Part shown: positions 54,790 to 62,703 of the stretch, one piece after another
Layout: each line of letters starts with the position of its first letter
How positions within the stretch are numbered: the first letter of the stretch is position 1
From: Sphingomonadaceae bacterium
Lineage (GTDB): Bacteria; Pseudomonadota; Alphaproteobacteria; Sphingomonadales; Sphingomonadaceae
Reading direction: 5' to 3'
Assembly: GCA_947472735.1 (NCBI GenBank)
Contig: CANJBY010000003.1
Span: 40,023 to 104,022, forward strand
DNA length: 64,000 nucleotides
Program-made: the position numbers and the translations under genes
The notes under the pieces: model-generated
The model's database searches: none
What the model saw: only the letters and a program-made list of their open reading frames with translations
What the model was told of the DNA's origin: nothing

Positions 54790-56065
54790 GAATATCCTGC
54801 TTCTGGGATCGGGCGGGCGGGAACATGCGCTGGCGTGGAAGCTGGCGCAATCCCGCCTGTGCGACAAGCTATACGCCGCGCCCGGAAACCCGGGGATTGC
54901 CGCGCACGCCGAACTGATCGAACTCGATGTGACCGATCATGCGGCCGTGTGCCGGTTCTGCGAGGAAAACCGGATCGGTCTGGTCGTGATCGGCCCGGAA
55001 GCACCTCTGGTCGACGGCCTTGCCGACAGCCTGCGCGCCGCCGGCTTGCCCGTGTTCGGGCCATCGCGGGCGGCCGCGCAGCTGGAGGGGTCGAAAGGCT
55101 TCACCAAGGATCTCTGCGCCCGCGCCGGGATACCGACCGGCGGTTACGAGCGCGTAACCAACGAGGCTGACGGCCTGGCAGCGCTGGCCCGCTTCGGCGC
55201 GCCAGTGGTGGTCAAGGCCGATGGGCTCGCCGCCGGAAAGGGCGTTACCGTGGCCATGACCATGGCCGAAGCCGAGGACGCGATCCGCGAGATCTTCGCC
55301 GGGCGCTTCGGCCAAGCCGGAGCCGAGGCGGTGATCGAGGAATTTCTCGACGGCGAAGAGGCGAGCTTCTTCGCGCTTACCGACGGGCACACAATCGTGC
55401 CCTTCGCCTCGGCGCAGGATCACAAGCGCGTCGGTGACGGTGACACGGGACCCAACACCGGCGGCATGGGCGCTTACAGCCCGGCCAAAGTGCTCACGCC
55501 AGCGCTGGAAGCCGAGGTCATGACCCGAATCATCGCGCCCACGGTCAAGACCCTGGCCGATGAAGGCATGCCTTATTCTGGCGTGCTGTTCCTGGGCCTG
55601 ATGCTGACCCGCGAAGGGCCCCAGTTGATTGAATACAACTGCCGCTTCGGCGACCCCGAATGCCAGGTGATGCTGATGCGGCTCGAATCCGACCTTGGCG
55701 AACTGCTGTTCGCTTGCGCCGATAATCGGCTGGGCGCCCTGCCGCCGCCCCGTTTTTCAGCGGATGTCGCGCTGACAGTGGTCATGGCTGCGAACGGCTA
55801 CCCCGACGCCCCCAGTAAAGGCGGCAGCATCAAGGGAATTGCCGCCGCCGAAGCTGACGGGGCGATGGTGTTCCATGCCGGCACTGCTTGGGCCGCGGAC
55901 CAGCTGGTGGCAAGTGGCGGCCGCGTCCTCAACGTGACGGCGCGCGGCGCCAGCGTGAGCGAGGCCCAGGCTCGTGCCTATGCTGCGGTTGATGCGATAG
56001 AATTCCCGGAAGGCTTCTGCCGCCGCGACATCGGTTGGCGAGAGGTGGCGCGGGAGCAGGCTTAG
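54788..56065 (+). CDS. purD: Phosphoribosylamine--glycine ligase
   Basis: 425 residues, ATP-grasp enzyme of purine synthesis (GAR synthetase). Seen: [80 protein letters not shown] and [16 protein letters not shown] lies 8 nt before ATG 54788. The ATG shares two bases with the xseA start codon on the other strand (CATG), so each promoter must lie in the other gene's 5' end. Confidence 0.97.
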   Translation: MNILLLGSGGREHALAWKLAQSRLCDKLYAAPGNPGIAAHAELIELDVTDHAAVCRFCEENRIGLVVIGPEAPLVDGLADSLRAAGLPVFGPSRAAAQLEGSKGFTKDLCARAGIPTGGYERVTNEADGLAALARFGAPVVVKADGLAAGKGVTVAMTMAEAEDAIREIFAGRFGQAGAEAVIEEFLDGEEASFFALTDGHTIVPFASAQDHKRVGDGDTGPNTGGMGAYSPAKVLTPALEAEVMTRIIAPTVKTLADEGMPYSGVLFLGLMLTREGPQLIEYNCRFGDPECQVMLMRLESDLGELLFACADNRLGALPPPRFSADVALTVVMAANGYPDAPSKGGSIKGIAAAEADGAMVFHAGTAWAADQLVASGGRVLNVTARGASVSEAQARAYAAVDAIEFPEGFCRRDIGWREVAREQA

Positions 56066-56115
56066 TGTTGTAGCAAACCAGCTACAGTCTTGATGGGCCA
56101 CCGCCTGGTTGCGGT

Positions 56116-57108
56116 TCAGGCGAAGGGCTGCGTCAAGGCCCTGAGATCCGCTTCGGGCCGTGCCCCGTAGTGCGAGATGATCTCGGCCGCGCAGACCGCA
56201 CCGAGCTTCAAGCAGTCGCCCAGTGGCCGCCGGTTTACGTGGCCGAACAAGAACCCTGCGGCAAACAGGTCGCCCGCGCCGGTAGTGTCGACAACCCGCT
56301 CGACGGGTTCGGCAGCGACAAAGGCCTGCTCTCCGCCGCGCACCGCAACGGCTCCTCGAGCACTGCGGGTGACAACAAGCGTCGACACGCGGTCGCGCAG
56401 TGCCGCGATCCCGTCGTCAAAATCCTTGCACCCGGTCAGCGCGGCGAGTTCGACGTGATTGGCGAACAGGATGTCGATTTGCCCGGCGTCGATCAGCGCG
56501 CGGAAATCATCGCCATGGCGGGCGATCACGAACGCGTCGGAAAGCGTGAACGCCACCTCGCGGCTCGCTTCGCGGGCCGCGGCGATGGCCCGGCGCATGG
56601 CCGCGCGCGGTTCTTCCGGGTCCCACAAGTAACCTTCGAGATAAAGCACTTTTGCGGCTGCGATCTGCCGCTCGTCCAGCGCCGCTGGCGGCAGGTACTG
56701 TGAGGCGCCGAGGTACGTGTTCATCGTGCGCTGTCCGTCCGGCGATACCAGGATCAAGCAACACCCCGTGGGGGGTTCTCCGGCCCGCTGCGGCGTCGCA
56801 AATGCGACCCCGCCGGCTCGGATATCGTGCGCGAAGACCTTACCCAGCTGGTCATCCGCCACTTGTCCGATGAAGGCACAGCGAACGCCCAGCGCAGCAA
56901 GACCCGCCAGTGTGTTCGCGGCCGAACCGCCGGACACCTCGCGCGCCGGACCCATCTCCGCGTAAAGCGCCCGCGCCTGGTCGGTGTCGATCAGAGTCAT
57001 TCCGCCGCGTGTCAGGCCCAATCGCTCGATCAGATCGTCGTGGCATGGCGCCATGACATCGACGATGGCATTGCCGATGGCGATAACCTCGATCACGGGC
57101 TCAGTCAT
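56116..57108 (-). CDS. PfkB-family carbohydrate kinase, probable adenosine kinase
   Basis: 330 residues. PfkB signatures: EVSGGSAANTLAGLAALG (substrate loop) and VVDTTGAGDLFAAGFLFGHV (anion hole and catalytic Asp). IGNAIVDVMAPC at the N-terminus and LILVSPDGQRTMNTYLGAS are shared with alphaproteobacterial adenosine kinases, which salvage adenosine to AMP. The gene is next to purD, fitting a purine theme. Ribokinase or another sugar kinase is the alternative. Confidence 0.85.
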   Translation of the reverse strand: MTEPVIEVIAIGNAIVDVMAPCHDDLIERLGLTRGGMTLIDTDQARALYAEMGPAREVSGGSAANTLAGLAALGVRCAFIGQVADDQLGKVFAHDIRAGGVAFATPQRAGEPPTGCCLILVSPDGQRTMNTYLGASQYLPPAALDERQIAAAKVLYLEGYLWDPEEPRAAMRRAIAAAREASREVAFTLSDAFVIARHGDDFRALIDAGQIDILFANHVELAALTGCKDFDDGIAALRDRVSTLVVTRSARGAVAVRGGEQAFVAAEPVERVVDTTGAGDLFAAGFLFGHVNRRPLGDCLKLGAVCAAEIISHYGARPEADLRALTQPFA

Positions 57109-57219
57109 GAAGTCGGCTCCCCCAGGCATCCTGACCGTCGCGACTAATCATCCGTCTGGCCCAGGGCAAGGGCAGGGGCGTTGACAGCACAGGTTCGGCA
57201 AGCGATTCGCAAGGGCACA

Positions 57220-57660
57220 ATGATCAACCGCTCCGTCCTCGCCTGCCTGCCGTTCGCCTTGCTCGCAGGCTGCGGCGATTCCGCATACGGTCCCGTGCCG
57301 GTGAAAAGCACACCCCCGCCGCGGGCTGTACCGCGCACCCCGCCGCCCCGCACGGTGGTCCGCCCGCCAGCGATCCGGCCGCCGCCGCCCGCGCAGGTCC
57401 TGCTGGTTCCGGGTCTTGAAGGCGTCATCGGGGCGAGTCCCGCCGATCTCGTGCGTCAGTTCGGCCCGGCGCGGCTTGACGTGTGGGAAGGCGATGCCCG
57501 CAAGCTGCAATTCACGGGCACCGCCTGCGTGCTGGACATCTATCTCTATCCGCCATCTCCCGGAGCCGATCCAAAGGCAACGTATGTCGAAGCCCGCCGC
57601 CAAAGCGATGGCAAGGAGGTTGACCGGATCGCCTGCGTGACCGCTCTGCGAGCGCGCTAG
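57220..57660 (+). CDS. Putative lipoprotein, proline-rich linker
   Basis: 146 residues. MINRSVLACLPFALLAGCGD has a lipobox (LAGC), so a lipid-anchored periplasmic or outer-membrane protein is expected. A proline-rich linker (about 30-62) leads to a small domain (GVIGASPADLVRQFGPARLD, ACVLDIYLYPP) that resembles the BamE/SmpA-like 'GxxxxxVxxxFGxP' repeats. AAGGG five nt upstream supports ATG 57220. It is convergent with the MFS gene, with a shared CTAG. Function unknown. Confidence 0.75.
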   Translation: MINRSVLACLPFALLAGCGDSAYGPVPVKSTPPPRAVPRTPPPRTVVRPPAIRPPPPAQVLLVPGLEGVIGASPADLVRQFGPARLDVWEGDARKLQFTGTACVLDIYLYPPSPGADPKATYVEARRQSDGKEVDRIACVTALRAR

Positions 57661-59255
57661 GCGGCGCGTTCCATCAGCGCCAATTCATCGCGCTGAGCGC
57701 GTCCCGCGATCGCTACCATCATCAGCACGATCGGCAGGCCGACCAGGTTGATGCTGAGCATGGCAAAGCGAAGGTCGCCAGTACCGTCGGAAATCAGCCC
57801 AACAAGGTAAGGCCCGATCCCCAGCCCGGTGATCGTGGCCGAGAGCAAGTAAACGCTGCCCATCACGGCGCGCATCCGGGGAAGCACTTGCTCGAACATG
57901 ATGGCGTAGAGCGGCGGCAGCCAGCCCGTGAGGATCAGGCTGTACGGGATGAAGCGCAAGTAGAAGCTGGTGGGATCGGCCGCGTGATAGACCCAGATCG
58001 CCATCACCGGCGAAACCCCCATGGCGAACAGCGATACCCAGGCCCGCCCGCGCCCGGGCAGGCGGACTTGCAGCCAGTCTGCCAGAATGCCCCAGACCAG
58101 GTGCCCGACGATGCCGCTGGCGGCGGACAACAGGCCGAATTGCAGCGCGGTATCCTGTGCCGAGAGATCGTAGGTCCGCATCAGAAAACTGGGATTGAAC
58201 CCCATCATGCCGTAGTTGATCACCGACTGGAGCGAGCCGACCGCCATGCACATGATCAGCGTGGGTGATTTCGCCATCACCCGGTAAGCTTGCGGATCGT
58301 TGCGAGCCATGTTCTGCACCATGTTGACCAGGGCAATCAGCCCGAAGCCGATCACCCCCCATTGCAGAGCATGCGGGCTTATGCTGACCGGTCCGAAAGC
58401 GAGCGGTGGACGCGGCGCGAAATCGCTGCAAATGCGATACAGCGCCCACATCGTACCGACGATTGCCGCAATGATCACCAGATTGGCCCGCCAGGCCCCG
58501 CCACTGGCCTTGTCGCGCAGCATGGTCAGCCAGCTTACGCCGGGCAGGACTGCGGCAAAGACATTCCAGCTGGCGCGGAACGGGGCGGGGTCGGGCGGTG
58601 AGGCGATCCCGTCCATTGCGCCGCGCTCCGGCTCGGGGAGCCGCCACATGAACAGCGACAGGACAAAACCCGGCGCGGAAGCGACGAGAAACGCGAATTG
58701 CCAGCCTTTCAGGCCGAGCGGCGCGGTCCCGCCGGGGTATGCCGCGCTCCACCAGGCCGCCGCCACGCCGCCAATCACCAGCGAGCCGCCGATCCCGAGC
58801 GAGATCGCAGACGACAGCGCTGCCATGACGAAACCACGTCGGTGCTTGGGCCAGTAATCGTAGAGTAGCGAGGTGCCGGCGGGCTGCGAGCTCGCCTCCC
58901 CGACTCCAACGCCGAGCCGCGAAGCAGCGAGCATCCCGAACCCCGAAGCCGCAGCGCCGAACGCCGTGGCGCCCGACCAGAACGCCAGCGAGATAGAGAG
59001 CAGCTTCACCCGGCTCCAGCCATCGGCCAGACGGCCAAGCGGAAGCGAGAAGAGGGCATAGAACAGGCCGAAAACCGTGCCGTATAGCAGGCCCATCTCG
59101 GCGTCGCCCACCCCGAGATCAAGCTTGATCGCCGGGGCAAGGATCGCGAGGATCTGCCGGTCGAGCAGACTGACGGCCTGGACCAGCGCACAGAGCGCCA
59201 ACGCATAGCGCGCGGTCGGGGTAACGATCTGCCGCGGCTGCGCCGGTATCTGCAT
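57657..59255 (-). CDS. MFS transporter (spinster-like branch) at the end of the ligW run
   Basis: 532 residues, about 12-14 hydrophobic segments. TM1 SLLDRQILAILAPAIKLDLG, loop-2 LGRLADGWSRVKLL and RLGVGVGEASSQPAGTSLLY are typical of spinster-like MFS carriers found in aromatic and steroid clusters of sphingomonads. It lies 38 nt downstream of ligW with GAGGG upstream of ATG 59255, so it is probably cotranscribed. Probable cargo: an aromatic acid or lignin dimer; not demonstrated. Confidence 0.87.
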   Translation of the reverse strand: MQIPAQPRQIVTPTARYALALCALVQAVSLLDRQILAILAPAIKLDLGVGDAEMGLLYGTVFGLFYALFSLPLGRLADGWSRVKLLSISLAFWSGATAFGAAASGFGMLAASRLGVGVGEASSQPAGTSLLYDYWPKHRRGFVMAALSSAISLGIGGSLVIGGVAAAWWSAAYPGGTAPLGLKGWQFAFLVASAPGFVLSLFMWRLPEPERGAMDGIASPPDPAPFRASWNVFAAVLPGVSWLTMLRDKASGGAWRANLVIIAAIVGTMWALYRICSDFAPRPPLAFGPVSISPHALQWGVIGFGLIALVNMVQNMARNDPQAYRVMAKSPTLIMCMAVGSLQSVINYGMMGFNPSFLMRTYDLSAQDTALQFGLLSAASGIVGHLVWGILADWLQVRLPGRGRAWVSLFAMGVSPVMAIWVYHAADPTSFYLRFIPYSLILTGWLPPLYAIMFEQVLPRMRAVMGSVYLLSATITGLGIGPYLVGLISDGTGDLRFAMLSINLVGLPIVLMMVAIAGRAQRDELALMERAA

Positions 59256-59293
59256 GTCCTGGTCTTTCCCTCGTCGGCTTGCGCCGCCCTGCC

Positions 59294-60349
59294 TCAGAGC
59301 TTGAACCAGCGCTCCGCGTTGGTCTGCATCAGCTTCTTCTTCTGTTCGGCCGTGATGTCGAGATTGTCATGCGTCCTGACCTCGTCGGCGACATATTCGT
59401 AGGGATAGTCCATCGCGTAGAGCACCCGGTCTTCGCCCATGACGTCGATCATCAGCTTGATCGCAGGCTCGAACGGCAGGCCACTGGTGGTGCCCAGAAT
59501 GTTGTTGCGCATGTAGTGGAACAGATCGTGCTGCAGCGGCTGGATCGCCGGATAGCGCTGCGAACGCACGCCCGCGAGGTGCATGTAATTGGTGCGATAG
59601 AGCCAGTAGGGCAGCGCCTCGCAGCCGTGGCCGGCCATGACCTGCAGCGTCGGATAACGATCAAACACGCCAGCTGTCAGCATGCGCAGCAGGTGGAAGG
59701 CGGTTTCCACCCCGAAGCCGAAGACCGCGCCATCAAGCCCGGCGTCGATCATCCGGCCGATCATCACATCGGGGGGCGATTGCGGGTGGATGTAGAGCAC
59801 CTGTCCGGCATCGGCGATCGCCTTGAGGATGGGATCGAATTGCGGTTCATCAAGGTACATGCCCTGCGTATGGCTGTTGACCATCACACCCTTGAAGCCC
59901 AGCTCCTCGGCGCCGCGACGGATTTCCTGCGCCGACCACTCCGCGTCCTGCGGAGCGATGCTGGTCATCCCGTAGAACCGCGTGGGATAGCGCTCACACG
60001 CGTCCTTGAGCGTATCGTTGGCGCGAGTGAGGATCCCCTTGGCTTCCGCCACATCGAGCATCGGCTGGACGCCCGGCGAGGTCAGCGAGAGGATCGCCTT
60101 GTCGATACCGGTCGCATCCATATCGGCAATCCGGCGTTCACCGAGATCCATCAGCCGGTCCATGATCAGCTGCGCCCGTTCCGACGTGCTGGTGGCATAG
60201 AAGCCCCAGAGGGAGGTGGTCGCCTTGTCGGCGGTGCCGTCCTTCACCATGCGCAGATAAACGTCGATCTGCTCACGGGTGGCGAAGGCTTCTTCAGAGG
60301 CGATGCGCAAATAGCCGCGATCGCCGCCGGTCTTGAGTTCGTGTGTCAT
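59294..60349 (-). CDS. ligW: LigW-type 5-carboxyvanillate decarboxylase (amidohydrolase superfamily)
   Basis: 351 residues. The start YLRIASEEAFATREQIDVYL and the end MDYPYEYVADEVRTHD are those of LigW from Sphingobium SYK-6 and Novosphingobium aromaticivorans as I remember them. Residues known from the LigW structure fall at the same numbers: metal ligands E19, H188 and D314, and active-site R58, H241 and R252. LigW removes the 5-carboxyl of 5-carboxyvanillate without O2, giving vanillate. It follows the aldehyde dehydrogenase by 20 nt. A paralogue acting on another carboxylated phenol is the main alternative. Confidence 0.87.
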   Translation of the reverse strand: MTHELKTGGDRGYLRIASEEAFATREQIDVYLRMVKDGTADKATTSLWGFYATSTSERAQLIMDRLMDLGERRIADMDATGIDKAILSLTSPGVQPMLDVAEAKGILTRANDTLKDACERYPTRFYGMTSIAPQDAEWSAQEIRRGAEELGFKGVMVNSHTQGMYLDEPQFDPILKAIADAGQVLYIHPQSPPDVMIGRMIDAGLDGAVFGFGVETAFHLLRMLTAGVFDRYPTLQVMAGHGCEALPYWLYRTNYMHLAGVRSQRYPAIQPLQHDLFHYMRNNILGTTSGLPFEPAIKLMIDVMGEDRVLYAMDYPYEYVADEVRTHDNLDITAEQKKKLMQTNAERWFKL

Positions 60350-60369
60350 AAAACCTCTCTCAGAAACTG

Positions 60370-61800
60370 TCAGATGCCTTCGTGGATCGCACGGGTAACC
60401 ATGCAGGCGAGGACACCTTCCGGCCCGTCCTCGGCTCCGTGGCCCGACCAGCGCACACCGCCGAAGGGGGCGTCGGCTGCGGCGACCATGCCGGTGTTGA
60501 GTGCAATCATCCCGGATTCGAGATCGTGCGAGAGGCGCTGCTTGCGCTGTTCGCTGCCGGTCCAGGCATAAGCTGCCAAGCCATAGGGCAGGCGGTTCGC
60601 CTCGGCGATCATGGCGTCCTCGCCCTTGTAGGGGGTGATCAGCGCGATCGGGCCGAATGGCTCTTCATTCATGGCCTGCGCATCAAGCGGGATCTCGGAA
60701 AGCACGGTGGGCGCATAGAAGAAGCCCTGATTGCCCAGGCGTTCACCGCCGGTGTGGAGCCGGGCTCCGCGCTGCACGGCATCGGCAACCAACCGCTCCA
60801 TTGCATCGGGCCGGCGCGGATTGGCCATCGGGCCCATCTGCACGCCATCTTCCAGACCATTGCCAACCTTGACCGCCTTCATCCGCTCGGTGAAGCCGTC
60901 GCGGAAGCGCTCGAACACGTTTTCCTCGACAATGTAGCGGGTCGGCGAAACGCAGACCTGGCCGCAATTGCGGGTCTTCGAAGCGACCAGCGTATCAAGC
61001 GCGCGGTCGAGATCCGAATCGCCGAACACCAGCACCGGGCCGTGTCCGCCCAGTTCCATCGTCGTGCGCAGCATGTTGTCCGCCGCCAGCTTGACGAGAT
61101 GCTTGCCGACCACGGTCGAACCGGTGAACGAGAGCTTGCGGACAATCGGGCTGGCCAGCAGGTGGCGGCTGACTTCGTCCGGCACGCCGTAAACCGCCTG
61201 CGCGACCTGCGGCGGCAGCCCGGCATCGAGCAATGCCTGCAGCACGGCGAGTGCAGAGGCCGGCGTTTCCTCGGCGCACTTGAGGATCACCGAGCAGCCC
61301 GCCGCGATCGGCGCGCCCAGCTTGCGGCCGGGGTTGGCAATCGGGAAATTCCACGGTGCGAAGGCGGCGATCACACCCACCGGCTCGTGCGTGACGGTAG
61401 CGCGCTGGCCTTCGGGGCGGACGAGCACGCGGCCGTAAAGCCGCTGGCATTCACCCGCGTAGAAATTGAACAGGCCGGCAACCATGCCGACTTCGCCCTT
61501 GGCTTCGGTGAAGGTCTTGCCTTCTTCCATAGTGGCATTGCGGGCGATGTCGTCGGCGCGTTCAAGCAGCAGGCGCGCAGCGCCTTGCAGCACGGCAGCA
61601 CGCTGGGCGGCCGGAGCCTTGCGCCAGATCGCAAAGCCTTGCTCGGCTACTTCGAGCGCGCGATCGAGATCGGCCGGATCGGCCAGCGGCAACTCCCCCA
61701 GCGGCTCGCCGGTAGCGGGATTGACGACAGTGAAGGTCTTGCGGCCTCCGCCGGATACCTTCTCGCCGTTGATGATCATGTAGAGCTGGGGGTAGGTCAT
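60370..61800 (-). CDS. NAD(P)-dependent aldehyde dehydrogenase, candidate aromatic-aldehyde oxidase
   Basis: 476 residues. Catalytic Cys in KTRNCGQVCVSPTRY, general-base Glu in TMELGGHGPVLVFG, cofactor loop LSFTGSTVVGKHL and FAPWNFPIANPGRKLGAPIA: a class I ALDH near the succinate-semialdehyde/benzaldehyde branches. AAGGAACGAAC before ATG 61800 is a good ribosome site. Between an NTF2-fold lyase candidate and ligW, a likely role is oxidation of a formyl group (for example 5-formylferulate, or vanillin) to the carboxylate that LigW then removes. That substrate is inferred. Confidence 0.85.
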   Translation of the reverse strand: MTYPQLYMIINGEKVSGGGRKTFTVVNPATGEPLGELPLADPADLDRALEVAEQGFAIWRKAPAAQRAAVLQGAARLLLERADDIARNATMEEGKTFTEAKGEVGMVAGLFNFYAGECQRLYGRVLVRPEGQRATVTHEPVGVIAAFAPWNFPIANPGRKLGAPIAAGCSVILKCAEETPASALAVLQALLDAGLPPQVAQAVYGVPDEVSRHLLASPIVRKLSFTGSTVVGKHLVKLAADNMLRTTMELGGHGPVLVFGDSDLDRALDTLVASKTRNCGQVCVSPTRYIVEENVFERFRDGFTERMKAVKVGNGLEDGVQMGPMANPRRPDAMERLVADAVQRGARLHTGGERLGNQGFFYAPTVLSEIPLDAQAMNEEPFGPIALITPYKGEDAMIAEANRLPYGLAAYAWTGSEQRKQRLSHDLESGMIALNTGMVAAADAPFGGVRWSGHGAEDGPEGVLACMVTRAIHEGI

Positions 61801-61848
61801 GTTCGTTCCTTGAGTATGACGCGAAACGCTGTTGCGTCGGCGGCAATT

Positions 61849-61882
61849 CCGCACCGGAGCCGCAAATGCAACCCCGGTGCGG
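61849..61882 (-). promoter_or_regulatory. 9-bp perfect hairpin between the NTF2-lyase and ALDH genes
   Basis: CCGCACCGG and CCGGTGCGG pair around a 16-nt loop in the 96-nt intercistronic gap. There is no U-run, so an mRNA-processing or stabilising element is more likely than a terminator. Confidence 0.4.
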
Positions 61883-61896
61883 GACAGGAACCTGAC

Positions 61897-62643
61897 TCAG
61901 CTCTTTTTCGCGGCGTTTTCGCGATCGATATCGCCCTGCCAGCGCTGGGCGACGATTTCCTCACCCGTGATCGGGTGCGGGAAGTGGAACGGGAAGAGCT
62001 TGTGAGTCGGCCACAGCCAGTGGTCGGGAATCAACTCGTCAGGCCCGGTCGGATCGGTTGGGAAGGTTTCGCGCACGAACGGCACGTACTCGTGCGGGGT
62101 ATAGGCCCAGCCGGTCTCGAAATCGGCGTGCCAATGCGGCCAGTAATTCAGGTGCTGGATGCGCCACTTGCCGTCCACCTTCTTGTAGGTGTTCTCGTAA
62201 ATGCCGCCTTCCCACCACTGCCGCACGCCAAGCGCGGGGTTCGCGGGATCGGTATAGTCCTTGTGGCGGCCGGCCTGCATGGTCGAGCGGGCGCGGACTT
62301 TCGCGGTCACGCTGTCGGGCAGAATCGTGACGATGTCCTGCAACTGCGGGTGATCCAGCAGGAAGCCGTCGATCGGACCATTGATCCCGTGCGTGAAGCG
62401 CTTCTGGAATCGTTCGACATAGAGGCGGCGGATGCCGTCCTTGCCGTGCCAGGTGCCGCCGAAGAAGCTGACCTTGCCGTCATCGGTGAACAGGTCGATC
62501 ACCTCGTTGTAAAGGCACTTGTCGATCAGGTAGCCGTAAGTGAACTGCAGCTTGCGTACGTCAAGCTCGTTCTCACGGACCTGCAGGCGGCGTTCCATGT
62601 CGGCCAACCTGGTTTCCAGGGCGGCGACGCGATCATCAGACAT
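61897..62643 (-). CDS. SnoaL/NTF2-fold protein, candidate LdpA-like diarylpropane lyase
   Basis: 248 residues from ATG 62643 with GGAGGAATG directly upstream. A coiled N-terminus (VAALETRLADMERRLQVREN) precedes the NTF2 cone: LQFTYGYLIDKCLYNEVIDL, FTDDGKVSFFGGTWHGKDGI, and WWEGGIYENTYKKVDGKWRI followed by QHLNYWPHW. This size and order are like LdpA of Novosphingobium, which deformylates a lignin-derived diarylpropanediol to lignostilbene without a cofactor. Its neighbours (ALDH, LigW, two MFS) fit. Sequence identity to LdpA could not be measured here; another SnoaL dehydratase or isomerase is possible. Confidence 0.62.
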   Translation of the reverse strand: MSDDRVAALETRLADMERRLQVRENELDVRKLQFTYGYLIDKCLYNEVIDLFTDDGKVSFFGGTWHGKDGIRRLYVERFQKRFTHGINGPIDGFLLDHPQLQDIVTILPDSVTAKVRARSTMQAGRHKDYTDPANPALGVRQWWEGGIYENTYKKVDGKWRIQHLNYWPHWHADFETGWAYTPHEYVPFVRETFPTDPTGPDELIPDHWLWPTHKLFPFHFPHPITGEEIVAQRWQGDIDRENAAKKS

Positions 62644-62664
62644 CAGGCATTCCTCCGGTGTTTG

Positions 62665-62676
62665 TAACATCTGTTA
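62665..62676. promoter_or_regulatory. Palindrome TAACA-TC-TGTTA before the NTF2-lyase gene
   Basis: Perfect 5-bp arms with a 2-nt centre in the 60-nt gap between the MFS gene and the NTF2-fold gene, 22 nt before the latter's ATG. Position and A+T content suit a repressor operator (GntR, MarR or TetR type). No regulator gene is adjacent, so it could be coincidence. Confidence 0.4.
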
Positions 62677-62703
62677 GTGTAGTGCGGATGCTGGCGGTGC
62701 GAG

